DNA of 64,000 nucleotides from Lonicera japonica. Its lineage: Eukaryota > Streptophyta > Magnoliopsida > Dipsacales > Caprifoliaceae. Positions within the stretch are counted from its first letter, which is position 1, and each line of letters opens with the position of its first letter. The DNA lies in assembly GCA_021464415.1 (NCBI GenBank), contig CM038469.1:24323901-24387900 (forward strand), read 5' to 3'. Positions 12,481-24,775 of this stretch are shown in pieces. Under the pieces are notes generated by a model. It was not told where the DNA came from and did no database searches. It was given only the letters and a program-made list of their open reading frames with translations. Both the position numbers and the translations under genes were made by a program.

Positions 12481-15060
12481 ACTATGGATATATTGTCTCC
12501 ATAATTTAGTGAGGTACGTCTTCGTCAGTTCAGATATGGTTTTTAATTTCTGCAAGATCGAGCCCATTATTGTTACAGTTCATAGGGCTGGGCGATTGCA
12601 TGCCATCAATGACATTATTCATGGGTACACTCCTCCTTATCTCCATATCAACAAATTCGCACCGGAGCATACATTACATTGGAACATCAAGTAAACATCC
12701 TGGTCATTTTGAAAATGATGCATTGCACCTGGTTCGGGAAGGAGTACCATAGCGAGGACGGATCAAGCGATATGGACTAATTGTTTAGAATGATTCCTTT
12801 GCAAAAGTTATCAAATGTTGTGTTTGAATTGACAGTAAGCACAAAAGTAATGCCATTAGCAGTGCATCGAATCAGCCTTTAATCGGGGATGAAACTATAA
12901 ACAATTACGAAAAATTGGAGACTTTAGCATGGCCCTCATATGACAACATTTATTTTAATTAGATAATAAGTCAATGATACCAATAAGACGCATTTTAATT
13001 AATCAAAGATTTGGTTTTGTGACGCGGTCTTAATTTTTTATACCATATGCAATTTTCATCAATATGTTTGTGTATAAATGGAAACATACTGGTTCAAAAG
13101 AGTAATTGCAGGCATTTGTGCAGAATCCATGGTACTGATGCTTGTTCCCTATGTAACAGTGTTGTTAGTTCCCTATTGAACTGATGCTTGTATTAATCCT
13201 CAACCTACCAATTTGTACGATTGGTGTGCATAATTAAGTGAAGAGTGTTTTATAATCGCATACAATTTTCTAGGCTTGATAAAGGGAAATGAAGCACGAG
13301 AAGTAACTCTTGTTTCCTTCGACTGTTATCTAACAAGATATATGCAAATTAGATGCGTTCAATAAGAATTACCATGGAAGGGCAAAAAAGACAGTATCAC
13401 CTTGAGCAATCTTTCTTTGTTAGCACAAGAGGACACAAATACAAGCAAGCAAACATTAAAGAATGAGCTCAGACTAATTTGTGATGTACATAGTAGTGGA
13501 CACTAAAAAAAATTATGGGATTGTAGTTGGGCCTAATTTTCCGTTTAACTAAAATGAATTCAAACATAGGATGGCTAATATATCTGAAGTATAATTAGAG
13601 AGATCGTTTAAACAAAATATGAAGTAATTGGAGAGAAAAATGAGTTAAGGAGAGAAAATATGTATGTAATTTGAGTAATTGATGAGAGAGAAGAGAATTT
13701 AAATTAATAGGGGGAGAGATATTTGTGGAAAGCTAATATATTTTTTTCTTGAAAAAGGACGTTATTAAAGAGAGAAATTTTGGTTGAGGAGTGGAGAGAG
13801 GATAGTATAATTTGAAATGTTATAGAAAGGTTAGAATTGGTAATCTACCAATTATGGGAAATATTTTAAAATTTTAATAAAATAAATTAGTTAGTCCTTC
13901 AAATAAAACAATATCGTTGATAGGACTGAAAATATGAATCCATTTCATATTCGAATCCGAATTTTGTCAATATTATGCGGATGGATATTTAGAAAAAAAA
14001 TATTTGGATAGTATTTTTAACTATTGAGAAATTGTTATGGATAATTATAATATTTGACCTAGATAATCTATGTCGGATGTGGATTATCCTTATATTTAGA
14101 CATCCATATCCGCTATAATTTAATATATGTATTGTATGTATACACACACATATATATATATATATATTCTCTCACCCCTCAAAAAATTCAGATAGTGTTA
14201 GTCTAATATTCACAACTGACCCAATTTACCAAAAAATTATATATAAAAGAAGGCTTAGAAAAGAATGAAAATGATAAAGAAAAATAAAGACTCAAATCAT
14301 ATTTACAACATATGTAACTTGCTAACATAAAAAATTCTAGCACATATCAAATTTAAATAATAATAATTTTCAACTTTGATTTGTCATTTGGATTTATGGG
14401 GTGGTAATAATTTTCAATTTTGATTATCATTTGATTTATGAGGTGGGTTCTCTTATAATCTAGTGAATCTTATTTGGTTACATATGATAACATATTTATA
14501 GTATATAGAAAAATGAATAGAAATATTATTCAAATTCTAGTTTATCATATCTATAGTTATATAAAAAAATGAATAGAAATATTATCCAATTCCCAAAATT
14601 TAAAACACAAAAGGATACGTACAAGAATCTAGATAGCATTTAATTTTTTATTTTTTTGTATAATATACCATCTATATTATATCCGTTTACCTCTCTAGTC
14701 TTTTGTTATTAATCATATCCTTTAAATAAAGGTTGTGACATGGTACCTCAAAAACATTGAATAATACTACTATTTTTATTCGGCCCTTCACAACTGAATA
14801 AAATATATGTTACTCGGCTGTGATTAATCAAGTATAAACTTGATAATACTTTATTCGGTTGTTAAGAACCGAATATATAAGCTTATATTTGACCTTTAAC
14901 AATCTCAAGAACTAAGTAACATAAACTTTATTCACGTGCAAATGACCGAACAAAAATAAATTGTTATCAAATATTTTGAGTGCTAACATTTCCGTCCTTA
15001 AATAAAGGCATCAAAATAGCTATAAGCACCATTTATATTGTAATTATTTTCAACATTCAA
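12481..15060. other. AT-rich intergenic sequence with repeat fragments
   Basis: No gene was recognised. The stretch 13920-14120 is rich in 'ggatatccg'-like phrases typical of decayed non-autonomous transposons. An AT microsatellite lies at about 14148-14167. At 14820-14905 the phrase TTAAGAACCGAATATATAAG recurs in similar form at about 40780-40830, so it belongs to a dispersed repeat. Confidence 0.4.
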
Positions 15061-15136
15061 AACTCGTTTAGAAAAAAGAGAAGAAAAGGAATTCTCATTC
15101 AAAGCTCAAAGCACACAAAAGTCAAAAAGTGTAAAC

Positions 15137-16523
15137 CTAACCATGGTTTTTAAAAAAGACAGAGTGAGGGAGAGCAATTTGGTTTAGGTTTGAACAGCTC
15201 ACTCTCTCTCTCTCTCTCTCCCTCCCCTCCCCTCCTACCCCCAATTTTTTTCCATCACCATCACAGTTCATCATCTCTTTCCAACTATTCCCGATCGGAT
15301 TCACAATCTCTCTCTGGTTAGTAACTACATATTCATCTACAAATTTGTTGCTATTGTTATTAATTATTATTATTGCTATCAATTTTTTGAGAGAGAGAGT
15401 TCTTCCAAAATGGAAGCCCTACTGCAAAATTGATATGTAAATGTTTGTGTTTATGTATTTATGTATCTAATTATGTTGACAGGCACATAGAAATACGCTT
15501 TACATTTATTGTGTTTTGAAATCATTTAGGGTTTTGATAACTAGGATTATGGAGGCCTGGGAGGGTTTGTTTGCTTGGATTTTTATGAGAAATTGCAGCT
15601 GTGATTTTAGAATTTATAACATTTTGTGATGTGTGATTCAACTTGGGCGTTTATGGAATTGCTTTAGTAGAATTTTGACAATGTAGGGTTTGGATATAAA
15701 ACATGGGTTCAATTTAGTAATTTTGGAAATAAACAATTGATGAGAAAAAAAATTAGTAACTAATTTAAGGATGAATTTTGAATTTCAGTTTGAAGGTTTA
15801 GAATTGAAATTGGGGTTATGATGATTCAAATTCAAACTAATTTTTCTCCAATTTGAGTTCTGTTACTGTAGCTTGGAATTTGATTTCCCAAACCTACTTT
15901 AGAAGAATTGTGTGTGACCTTTGAATTGCATTATTGATAGTACCAATATGAATAGTATCTAGAATGAGGTTATCTATGAGAACTAGGAACTTCCCCTTAT
16001 CCATACTTTCTTGAGCTCTGTTTTTTGCCCCCCCCCCCTCTTCCCCCAAACCACCCCAATAAATAAATAAATTAAATAAACACATAGAATCCCCAGTGAA
16101 AGCGCAATCCCAGGAATCTGGTACTATTACCAAGCTAGCTTATGATGTGTTTCCTTTTCCTTCATAGCTTCATTTCAGGATGATTCATTCATTTCTTGAT
16201 TGCAATGCTGTTATGTGATGATGCATTTCTTGATTACAATGCAAAGTAGAAATGTTACGGTTAATTATATAATATAGAATAACCAAACACACTGTGAAAG
16301 CAAATTGAATCAAACAGTAGTTGGTCAAGGTGGTCTTTTTTTGTTGTTGGGGGGGGGGGGGGGTGGGGTGGGTTCAGTGTAACAAGATTCTCTTGCCTTC
16401 TAATTGTCTTTGGATTGGGCTTTGGAATTAAGTAAACTCAATGGCATGAAATGCAGGAGTTATACAGAAGGGAATTATATTCGTAATTGAGGTCTCCTAA
16501 TGCTCTCTACTGTAATATAAGAT
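15137..16523 (+). promoter_or_regulatory. Probable GPA1 5' leader region
   Basis: A pyrimidine-rich CT tract (about 15198-15222) and a possible donor site (CTCTCTG/gttagt near 15315) precede the GPA1 start codon. A possible acceptor (tgcag) lies near 16456, so the leader may contain an intron of about 1.1 kb. CT-rich 5' leaders with an intron are common in plant genes. The transcription start and TATA box cannot be fixed from sequence alone. The region also holds C11 at 16028-16038 and G15 at 16349-16363. Confidence 0.4.
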
Positions 16524-16725
16524 ATGGGCTTACTCTGCAGTAGACATAACCGCTATAGTCAAGCTGATGCTGAAGACAATGAACAGGTAAATACCCTTTG
16601 ACACATTTTACACTTTCTAACTTTTTTCAGATTAGATTATAGACTACAGGGGTAAAGATTTCAACCTAGCAAATTATCTCATGTCATGATTTTGTCTTCT
16701 CATCTTATATGGCTTCCATTTTCAG

Positions 16726-16931
16726 TGCAGAAATTGAAAGGCGGATTGAACAAGAAACGAAGGCAGAGAAGCATTTCAGAAACTGCTTGGTTGTAACTTT
16801 GCACATTTTTCATTCCCCCTCTCTTCCTTTTTCTTTTTTTTTCTTTTGATTTTTGCTCAGAGCAAGATCAATTTGAAAGGCGATTGAACAAGAAACGAAG
16901 GCAGAGAAGGTTCAGAAGCTTCTACTGCTTG
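16726..16931 (+). repeat. Tandem duplication of GPA1 exon 2
   Basis: Two copies of exon 2 lie 135 bp apart (16726-16790 and 16861-16931). Both contain ATTGAACAAGAAACGAAGGC. The first has a good splice acceptor but lacks bases before the GCTTGG end and runs into no proper donor. The second has a good donor (TTG/gtaaat) but lost one G in the CGGATTG context. Neither copy alone gives a continuous frame from exon 1 to exon 3. Confidence 0.8.
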
Positions 16932-17539
16932 GTAAATGCTTAACTTGAAATGCACTTATTATATTTTAATTTCCTCTTCTCTTTTTTCTTTTTTTTTTTT
17001 TTTCTTTTGTATATATTGTCAGAGTCAACATCATCATTTAGGCCATCCTAAATGGTTAAGTTCAACAGTGACAGTTTTGTGTTCTTAACAAGAATTAATT
17101 TTGCTTTTCCTTTGAATCTATATGATAGAGAGTATGTCTTTTAAAAAGGAAAGGCCATTAAAGGTTAAGTTACAGTTCGTTGATAGTTAGGAGAAGTTCA
17201 TTTGAATTGGACAAAGTTTGAAATAAAAATTTGGACTAAAATTACCGTGCCCAAATATGTCCTAAAATTTTGAAATTCGGAGTACTAAACCCCATATACA
17301 ATCAAATGAAGAACACAGACATTTGAACTTTCGGCTGTTTGTCATTGACGGACTAAATTGGGACAAGGCGGCCGAGGGATGCCCTTAGTGGTTTTTTTTG
17401 TTTCTATAGAGACGCTTGAGAGGCATAAACATTCGACTAAACCCCATAAGAATGGAAAATTGGTAAATACTTAGTTACTAATAAGGAAATAATTTAAGGT
17501 CGAGAAGCGCAAATGATAAATGTATCAGGAAGATAGCTA

Positions 17540-19460
17540 AGAGAGACGCTTGGAATCAAGAGGGTGTGGACCTAGGATAAAGAATCTGGTGGTGGGAGCT
17601 TTTGATAGTGTACAAGATAAAGTTAAGTTAAAAGAGCTAATGCTTTAAAGCTTGGTTCTCTATGTAAGAAGGTGCGAAAATTTGGATACAAAGAAGCAAA
17701 GAAAGAGACTAAGAAGGCGGATGATGAGTCAGGACTAAAGCTTTTGAGAACAAGATTATACCAATACTTTAGGCACCAAAGCTGGGGAGATTTTACACGA
17801 CTTGCTAAAGGTCCAAAAGACATGCAAGACCAAAATTTCACCTTTTGAGATGCATTAAGGACGAAGAAGGTGAAAGAAGCTTTAAAGAACAAGACATACA
17901 GAGAGATGGATAGAACTATTTTCACAAATTATTTAATGAAGGTATACGAGATTTTAGCATAGGTGGAGATGACTGAACATTGGACCAAAATTTCACCTTT
18001 TATCGCAGAATTCAAGAAAAGGAAGTGAAAGAAGCATGCCGAAGATACGAGGAAGCACCCTAAGTTGGGCCAGATAGTTATATTGAATTAGGGTCTAGGG
18101 TGATAAAGGCATTGGTTGAGCTCATACAAGGTTTTTTTGAGCAACAAGATATTGAGGTCAACCAGAAGATGCCGAAGAATGGAGGAGAATTTGGCACCCT
18201 AATCCCGATTTATAAGAATAAAGGGATAAGCAAAATTGCGTTACGATTAAACTCATGGAGCTATGAAGTTATGGGAAGGGTGATTGAGCGGAGACTAAGA
18301 AAAGAAACCAGCATTTTATGGTTTTATTCGACCATGGAAGCAATTTACTTGTTGCGCGTTTTGATGGAGCAATGGAGTCGGAGGATCAAAAGGACCTTAG
18401 AGAAGAAAGGGGTTAGGATTGGTTTTCATTGACTTGGAGAACGTACGATAGGGTACCCAGAGAGATTTGTGGACTAAGCCTTAGTGGTAGGATTGCCTAC
18501 TATTCGTGTAGGGTCAGCTTTGAGGACATGTTGGCTATGACTAGTGTGAGAACACATCAAGAGCCAGCAGTGGTCCACAGAAGTAAGGCAAGATGATACC
18601 TTGGTCCTTGGATGTACTCACGGAACACATGGGAAGGTCAAGAGCAGACCGCGAATGCTGTTTGCTTGTTAGTGTGATGGCTTTCGTCCTAGAGCAGAAG
18701 TAAATGGGAAGTGGATGGAGACAAAATTTAGAAATGGCTTTCGTTTAAGCGGAGAAGTAACAGAATACATTGGGGCAAGTTCAATAAAAGGCGGAGCACT
18801 CACTCTTAGAAAAAGTTGGGATAATGTATCATACCACAAGTCACTCGGTTTAAGTTTATCAGGATGGTTTGGAGGATCCATTACAAGAAGATGGGGAGAT
18901 AGAGGAGATGGATTCAACAGAATGTTGAAATGGAGGAAAGCTTCGGTGTGTCTTATCGATAAAAATAACCCTAAAGTTAAAAGGAAAATTCTATTAGTTA
19001 GACCACAATGTTGTATGGGACTGAGTGTTGGGCGGTCAAAAGCCAACACGAGAATAAACTAAGTGTAGCTGAGATGAGAATGTTGAGATGGATGAGTGGC
19101 AAGACTAGGAAAGATAAGATCAGGAATGTTACCATCAGAGAGGGAGTTGGGGTGGCACCTATTACAGAAAAAGAGGTTGAATCTCGACTTAGATGGTTTG
19201 GGCATGTATGGAGGAGACCAGATGCCATGGTTAGGAGAATTGATCATATGGAGGAAGCCTAGTTGTTAGAGGCAGAAAGACCTAGAAAAACTATAGGTGA
19301 AACTATTAAGAAGGATTTAGAGGCGAATGGTTTCACTAGAGATATGATTCACGACAGACCACTATGGCGTCGTTTGATCCATGTAGCCGACCCCACCTGG
19401 ATAAAGGCTTGTTGTTGTTTTGTTGTTGTAAAGGCTTGTTGTTGTTGTTGTTGTTGGAAA
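17540..19460 (+). mobile_element. RTE-clade LINE, 5'-truncated and decayed, in GPA1 intron 2
   Basis: A degraded RTE-type non-LTR retrotransposon in the same orientation as the gene. Pieces in order: the charged pre-RT region (EAKKETKKADDE, 17690-17730); an RT stretch around 18190-18470 with LIPIYKNKG and FIDLENV; then the typical C-terminal block at 19008-19400 with MLYGTECWAVKSQHENK, EMRMLRWMSGKTRKDKIRN, RLRWFGHVWRRP and ADPTWIK. The 3' end is a TTG microsatellite at about 19410-19457, the usual tail of plant RTE elements. Many stops and shifts make it inactive. The endonuclease domain is missing. Confidence 0.8.
19408..19457 (+). repeat. (TTG)n microsatellite tail of the RTE LINE
   Basis: Interrupted runs of TTG/GTT directly follow the last LINE codons, consistent with an RTE 3' tail. 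Confidence 0.85.
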
Positions 19461-20123
19461 TAATTCATTCCCATTGCTGGTAGTACTCTCCCAGTTTTCT
19501 GCCTTTTGGCTTGATCTGTTGTTTTACTTGATTCTTGAAGTCCTTTTTATTCTTTTAATCGAGGATGAATTTAACATTGAACCCTAGTTTGCTAGTGAGT
19601 GCAATATTTTTGCTATATCATTTGTTATCAAATATGGTGGGCCTATCGCGCTGACGTGCTCTACGTGGCACTTTTGAAGATGGTGGGAATCAAGTCGTCA
19701 ATGAATTATATATTCCTAGACTTGAATTTCCCCTCTCTAGAACCACAAATAACTACCATCAGACTCCAAAAATAATCCATTCTAGAGGTGAGAAGGCAAA
19801 TGAACTAACTACAAACATAATTAAAGATATAGTGAAGGTTTTGGTCATTGTCATTGATAACCAATTTAGTTATTCAGTTCGAAACCGTATACATTCAGTT
19901 TCTAGTTTGCATATTAAGGATTACCCATAATGTGAGCATTTTTCATACTTTGCTCCTAATTTCTGTTCTACTTCTTTTGTGGGTGCTTGTGAGTTTTGTG
20001 TTTTTTTCTCTTTTCCTTTTTCCCCTCCCTTTCTGTTGTTGGTTACCTAGCCCTAATATCGATGTCATAATCTTTTCTTTACAAGGTGCTGGAGAGTCGG
20101 GGAAGTCCACCATTTTTAAGCAG

Positions 20124-20240
20124 GCAAGATATCAAATTAGTCTGTTGATTAAAGCCCAATAGTTCTTATTTTATTACCTTGTTATTACAAATATTTAATT
20201 ATTTATAGATCAGTCCATTGCTTTGTTGTGCTATGTGCAG
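20124..20240 (+). other. GC-AG intron of GPA1
   Basis: The intron after the P-loop exon begins GCAAGA rather than GT and ends TGCAG. Exon phase and homology force this boundary (FKQ / IKVLFQ). AG/GCAAG is the common minor class of plant donor sites. Confidence 0.7.
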
Positions 20241-20739
20241 ATAAAAGTCCTGTTTCAAACTGGCTTCGACGAGGCAGAGCTCAAGAGCTATATTTCAGTC
20301 ATCCATGCAAATGTATATCAGACAATAAAAGTATGCAATACTTCAAAAGGGTGTGTTGGTTATTTCCCTTTTCACGAAGTATAAGAAGTACTATTGTCAA
20401 AGCCTCTTGATAAAAATAATTAAATCTAAAATTTGTAATGATATTAGTAGTAATTGTTGTTACTTAAAATTTAGGAAATAGGTAGTTTTGTAACTCTATT
20501 GATATGTTTAAACAGATATTGTATGACGGGCAAAGGAATTGGCTCAATATGAAGCAGATTCCTCGAAGTATGTTTTATCAGATGATAATAAGGTTTGAGT
20601 TCATGTTCATTGTTTCTATACTTTGTCATCTCCCCCCTTGTAGGAATGCTTTAAAATATAGACCGAGGATCTATTTTAATTTTCTTGTATTATATCCGTG
20701 TGTATGTTTGTTTGCACTAAACCATTTTAGCCAAGGGCT

Positions 20740-21015
20740 TTTTTGACTTTCCCAAATAGTCTTAATGTGAAATTAGGCTGGTCCCTTGTTTTCAGAATCG
20801 TTAAACTTTGCTCTTGTTTGTGACGGAATCTCAAAGAATTACTTTAAAATAGGCGGCAGTGTTGAATTTTTTAACATAATCCATTGACTTAAACCCCAGT
20901 TTTTTTTGTAATTCTGAGATTGCCCCACATGCAGGGGTCAAAGACTCAAAGTCTAACGATTATGAAAATAGCGGTAAGTCTAATTTCATATATAAAATGG
21001 GGGCAAAGTTTTTAG
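20740..21015. repeat. Palindromic MITE-like repeat, copy 1 (GPA1 intron 5)
   Basis: Related to a second copy at about 21965-22235. Both contain the phrase AATCTCAAAGAATTAC on the left and an inverted counterpart on the right, and both end in AATATAAAATGGGGG or a close variant. No coding sequence. Confidence 0.55.
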
Positions 21016-21964
21016 GAAGGGACTGATTTTTGGAGAGAATAAAATATTTTTGTGTATTAGGAAATTGGAGAGAAAATAATATCAGATATTGGGGGCAGAC
21101 TGGATTATCCGCACCTTACCAAAGAGCTTGCACAGGAGATAGAAACTCTCTGGAAAGATGCTGCAATACAGGTAATTTCTGCCATATGTTTATTTTTTTA
21201 TTAGTGATTTTTTTCTTAGCATTATTCTTTATGTTTGGAATTTTTTGAGATTCATTCTTACAGCATTCTGAGTTTGGAAACTGTACTTATTACATGTAGG
21301 AAACATGTTCTCGTGGTAATGAACTCCAAGTTCCGGACTGTGCCCATTATTTCATGGAAAATTTGCAAAGATTGTCTGCTGTAAATTATGTTCCGACAAA
21401 GGTATGTTAAATGCTACAATCCTTTATTTTTATTTTGGTGTTTCTTACTTTATACTGATGTTAGGCTAGAGGGCATATTGGATTATTTTTATGAATTAAA
21501 TTAACAAGAAAACTTGCTTACAACAAATGAAATAAAAATCATGGCCGTTAAGCTTCTAAGATGTTGCTATAGTTTCTAAGATTTTGCTATCTATTGTTAA
21601 GTTTATTAGTTGTTTTTCTCATGCAGGATGATGTTCTCTATGCTAGAGTTCGTACAACTGGTGTTGTTGAAATCCAGTTCAGGTGAAAATTGCTTACTAT
21701 AAAACTGTTGTAAATTACATAATTCCTTGTTGGTCCTTGGTTAATTGCTTTATCCTTTCATTTTCAAAATCTGCAATGAAACTAGTTCTAGGTTGACAAA
21801 ATTTGATGGAATGGAAGTTCTGGCACAGAATTTTATGTGGGAGATGTCATTTTCTCTTGATTGAAGTGAAACTACTCAGATTCTCTCTAATATTCCTCAG
21901 GAGGCATGAAATCATCATGATTTGCTAAAACTTGACCATAGCTTGCATGCCCATGTTAAAAAAG

Positions 21965-22235
21965 TAGGACTTTTTTTACTTGGCCCCCTATTCTTAATGC
22001 GAACTTAGATTTACCCATTTTCATAATCATTGGTCTTTACATCCTGCATGCAGGGGAATCTCAAAGAATTACGTAGATGTCTAATATTTAAAGTAATCGT
22101 TTGACTTAACCCCCTGTTTTTACATGATTCTTTGAGATTTCCCCTAATGTAGGAATGAAAGTCTAATGATTATGGAAAAAGGCGGGTATGTCTAGTTTCA
22201 AATATAAAATGGGGGAAAAGGTTAAAAAAAAAAAA
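21965..22235. repeat. Palindromic MITE-like repeat, copy 2 (GPA1 intron 8)
   Basis: The left half (CATAATCATTGG ... GGGGAATCTCAAAGAATTAC) is matched in inverted orientation by the right half (CTTTGAGATTTCCCC ... CTAATGATTATGG). Same family as the copy in intron 5, so two insertions of one foldback family sit in one gene. Confidence 0.6.
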
Positions 22236-22725
22236 GAAGGAAGCCTCCCAAAACAGTAAAATAAATGCAGCAGTGACATGCCCACATGTTCTACTTTTAG
22301 TACACTACCTTGTATACATCAATATAGCATATTTGGTAAACACTCTTATCATCCTTTTGATAATTTAATAGCGATTATGATATTTGCAGCCCGGTCGGAG
22401 AGCACAAAAAAAGTGGTGAAGTATATCGGCTCTTTGATGTTGGAGGGCAGAGAAATGAGAGAAGGAAGTGGATTCATCTATTTGAAGGTGTTACAGCTGT
22501 CATATTTTGTGCTGCTATTAGCGAGTAAGAATCACCATTGCTTTCATTCACCAGTTCTGGCAACATATATGCACTCGGCAGATGAGAATTTAAACCAGGT
22601 CATCAGAATATATGTACAAAAAAGATTACTGTTACATCTTACCAAAAACGTTCATTGTGTCAATGTTTTGCACTAAGTTTTAACTCTTCTAAGTTACCTG
22701 TCAAAAAAGTGATTGGTATAAATTA

Positions 22726-22902
22726 CTTCGTCCATCCCTAATTAAGAGTCCATGTTTGACTTTCATATTTTTTAAGAATGCATTAATTTGATCTCAATCG
22801 ATGATGAGAGCAAATCTTATTTCCTGTTGTGAGTTTTGGTACGTTGATTATGTTCAGAAATGGAAAGTGGACTCTTAATTTACTAATTTAGGACTAAGGG
22901 AG
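22726..22902. mobile_element. Stowaway-like MITE (GPA1 intron 9)
   Basis: Flanked by TA. The left end reads CTTCGTCCATCCCTAATTAAGAGTCC-like sequence, and the right end is its imperfect inverse ending GGACTAAGGGAG. Size of about 177 bp and the CTCCCT(C)-type ends fit plant Tc1/mariner Stowaway elements. Confidence 0.7.
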
Positions 22903-23540
22903 TACTAAACTGGGAGGACATACAGCAAATAAAAAACTGGGAGTAGTACTAATAATTTGCTGACGAATGTCGGCTATTGAGTGGAATAAATTGCCACTTG
23001 CCACCCATGTAAATTGATGATGCATAGATTTAATGTATAAATGAAATTTTAACTGTGTTCCAGGTATGACCAAACGCTATTTGAGGATGAGAGCAAGAAT
23101 CGAATGATGGAGACCAAGGAACTCTTTGAATGGGTCCTTAAGCAACAATGCTTTAAGGTTCTTGATTGGTCCAATATTTTTTTTTGTAATGCAATTTCCA
23201 GAGAAATGATTTCCTGTTCTTCAGGACTACGAATAATTATTTTGTTTTTGTGCAGAAAACATCCTTCATGCTGTTTCTAAACAAATTTGATATATTTGAG
23301 AAGAAGGTTCTAAAAGTAAGAGAAAGTAAAACTGCAAACAAAATATATTGATTGGTGGAGAAACATCTTCTTAAGGTTTTCTTTTTGTGAAGGTACCACT
23401 GAACGTATGTGAATGGTTCAAAGATTACCAGCCGGCTTCAACAGGAAAACAAGGAGATTGAGCATGCATATGAGTAAGCAGTTATACGTTTCTGCTTCTA
23501 CACCTTTATATACTGCACAAAGTCAAAAAAAGAAGTTCGT

Positions 23541-23575
23541 CCCCCCCCCCCCCCCCTCCAAAAAAAAAAAAAAAA
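23541..23575 (+). repeat. Poly-C (16) plus poly-A tract
   Basis: A run of 16 C at 23541-23556 is followed a few bases later by a run of A, in GPA1 intron 12. Confidence 0.9.
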
Positions 23576-23644
23576 GCCCCACAAACCCCCCACCACCACA
23601 CAAAAAACAGCAATAAATAAACAAAAAGAGAAAAGAATATTCTT

Positions 23645-23912
23645 GGGGTTCATTTGGTTCGTTCTTTGGATCTTTCTGGAATCCTAAATTCTTATTCATT
23701 CTTTACAAGAGAATCCATAATTCCTAGCAAGGGAGAATTCTGTGTTATATATATTAAGTTTCAATAATATGTTTTTCCAAATATGAGGGAAGTAGAGTTC
23801 CACTCTTAACTAAACGCTGGTGAGGACTCTCAAATGTCAGGATTGGAGCTTTCCTCTCCAATCCTGGAATCTAAAATGCCAGTTTCTTTCCTAACTCGAA
23901 CCAAACGAGCCA
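23645..23912. mobile_element. Tourist-like MITE, copy 1 (GPA1 intron 12)
   Basis: The left end GGGTTCATTTGGTTCG and right end CGAACCAAACGAGCC are inverted repeats. Internal sequence with CTTTGGATC and a CCTAAA block resembles the element at 52833-53262 in FAP2 intron 1. Confidence 0.55.
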
Positions 23913-24129
23913 AGGTAACGGGAATTTTGTATTCAGAGGATGGGCAATTGACATTTTTGTATATATTATTTGCTTGTGTAGTTTCTAACATTATTATGTC
24001 CAATGGAAGAAGGAAGTTTCTCAAAACCTAGATTTGTAGGAGTAACATACACTTTGCCCCAACTTACTGGTTATTCTTCCTTACACATACTAGGACGTTA
24101 TGGACTTGTTGCCGAGTCTATAACATATA

Positions 24130-24334
24130 CTCCCTCTGTCTCAAATTTAGAAGTCCTACTTTGACTTTAGTACTTTTTAAGAAACACACCAATTTCAACC
24201 TAAGTAATACTCAAAAAATACGACTTTATAGGCTATTGTGAGGTTTGGTTCATTGATCATGTTTCAAAAAAGAAATGGGACTCTTAATTTGAGACATTTC
24301 CCAAAAAGAAAGTGAGACTAATTTGAGGAGGGAG
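24130..24334. mobile_element. Stowaway MITE (GPA1 intron 12)
   Basis: TA flanks both ends. The left terminus CTCCCTCTGTCTCAAATTTA is matched by TAATTTGAGGAGGGAG at the right terminus in inverted form. Length is about 205 bp. Typical Stowaway ends. Confidence 0.8.
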
Positions 24335-24775
24335 TAATTACTAGTCTATTTCTACACTTACCATCAACAATGGGTTTGCCACCTTACATTTAAGGCAATT
24401 ATCGCTAGGGAAAATGTATCCCACATACGTGGGAGATTTAGTTATTTAATCAGTGTTATCAACCCAATCACTTGATGCCATGTAGGATGGTAAAAAAAAC
24501 AAGTCTTACCCATGATAATTCTTTATGATGCTAGTGGAGGTACTCAATGCCTATCTCATGTTATTTCTTGATTTTGTTTTTGTGCACTTGCAGGTTTGTG
24601 AAGAAGAAGAAATTCGAGGAGTTGTATTTCCAAAGCAGCGCCCCAGATTGTGTGGACCGCGTATTTTAAGATCTACAGAACCACTGCGCTTGACCAGAAG
24701 CTCGTGAAGAAGACATTCAAACTTGTAGACGAGACCTTGAGAAGGAGAAACCTCTTTGAAGCGGGCTTGTTGTGA

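Larger units (their letters stand above)
16524..24775 (+). pseudogene. GPA1: Heterotrimeric G-protein alpha subunit gene, frameshifted
   Basis: Encodes the plant G-alpha subunit, a GTP-binding switch that pairs with G-beta/gamma at the plasma membrane. Exons: 16524-16586; exon 2 in two copies, 16726-16790 and 16861-16931; 20086-20123; 20241-20330; 20516-20592; 21061-21171; 21300-21401; 21627-21682; 22390-22524; 23064-23157; 23256-23315; 23393-23473; 24594-24775. Visible motifs: MGLLCS lipidation site, GAGESGKST P-loop, RVRTTGVVE switch [13 protein letters not shown] switch II, NKFD, TTALDQK and the C-terminal EAGLL stop. Lesions: indels in both exon 2 copies, one base missing in exon 5 after YDG, one extra G in exon 12 after STGKQ, one extra T in exon 13 after DRVF. 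Other exons join in frame with correct phases. It is either a recent pseudogene or an error-laden read of a live gene; I favour the former because FAP2 nearby is intact. Confidence 0.85.
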
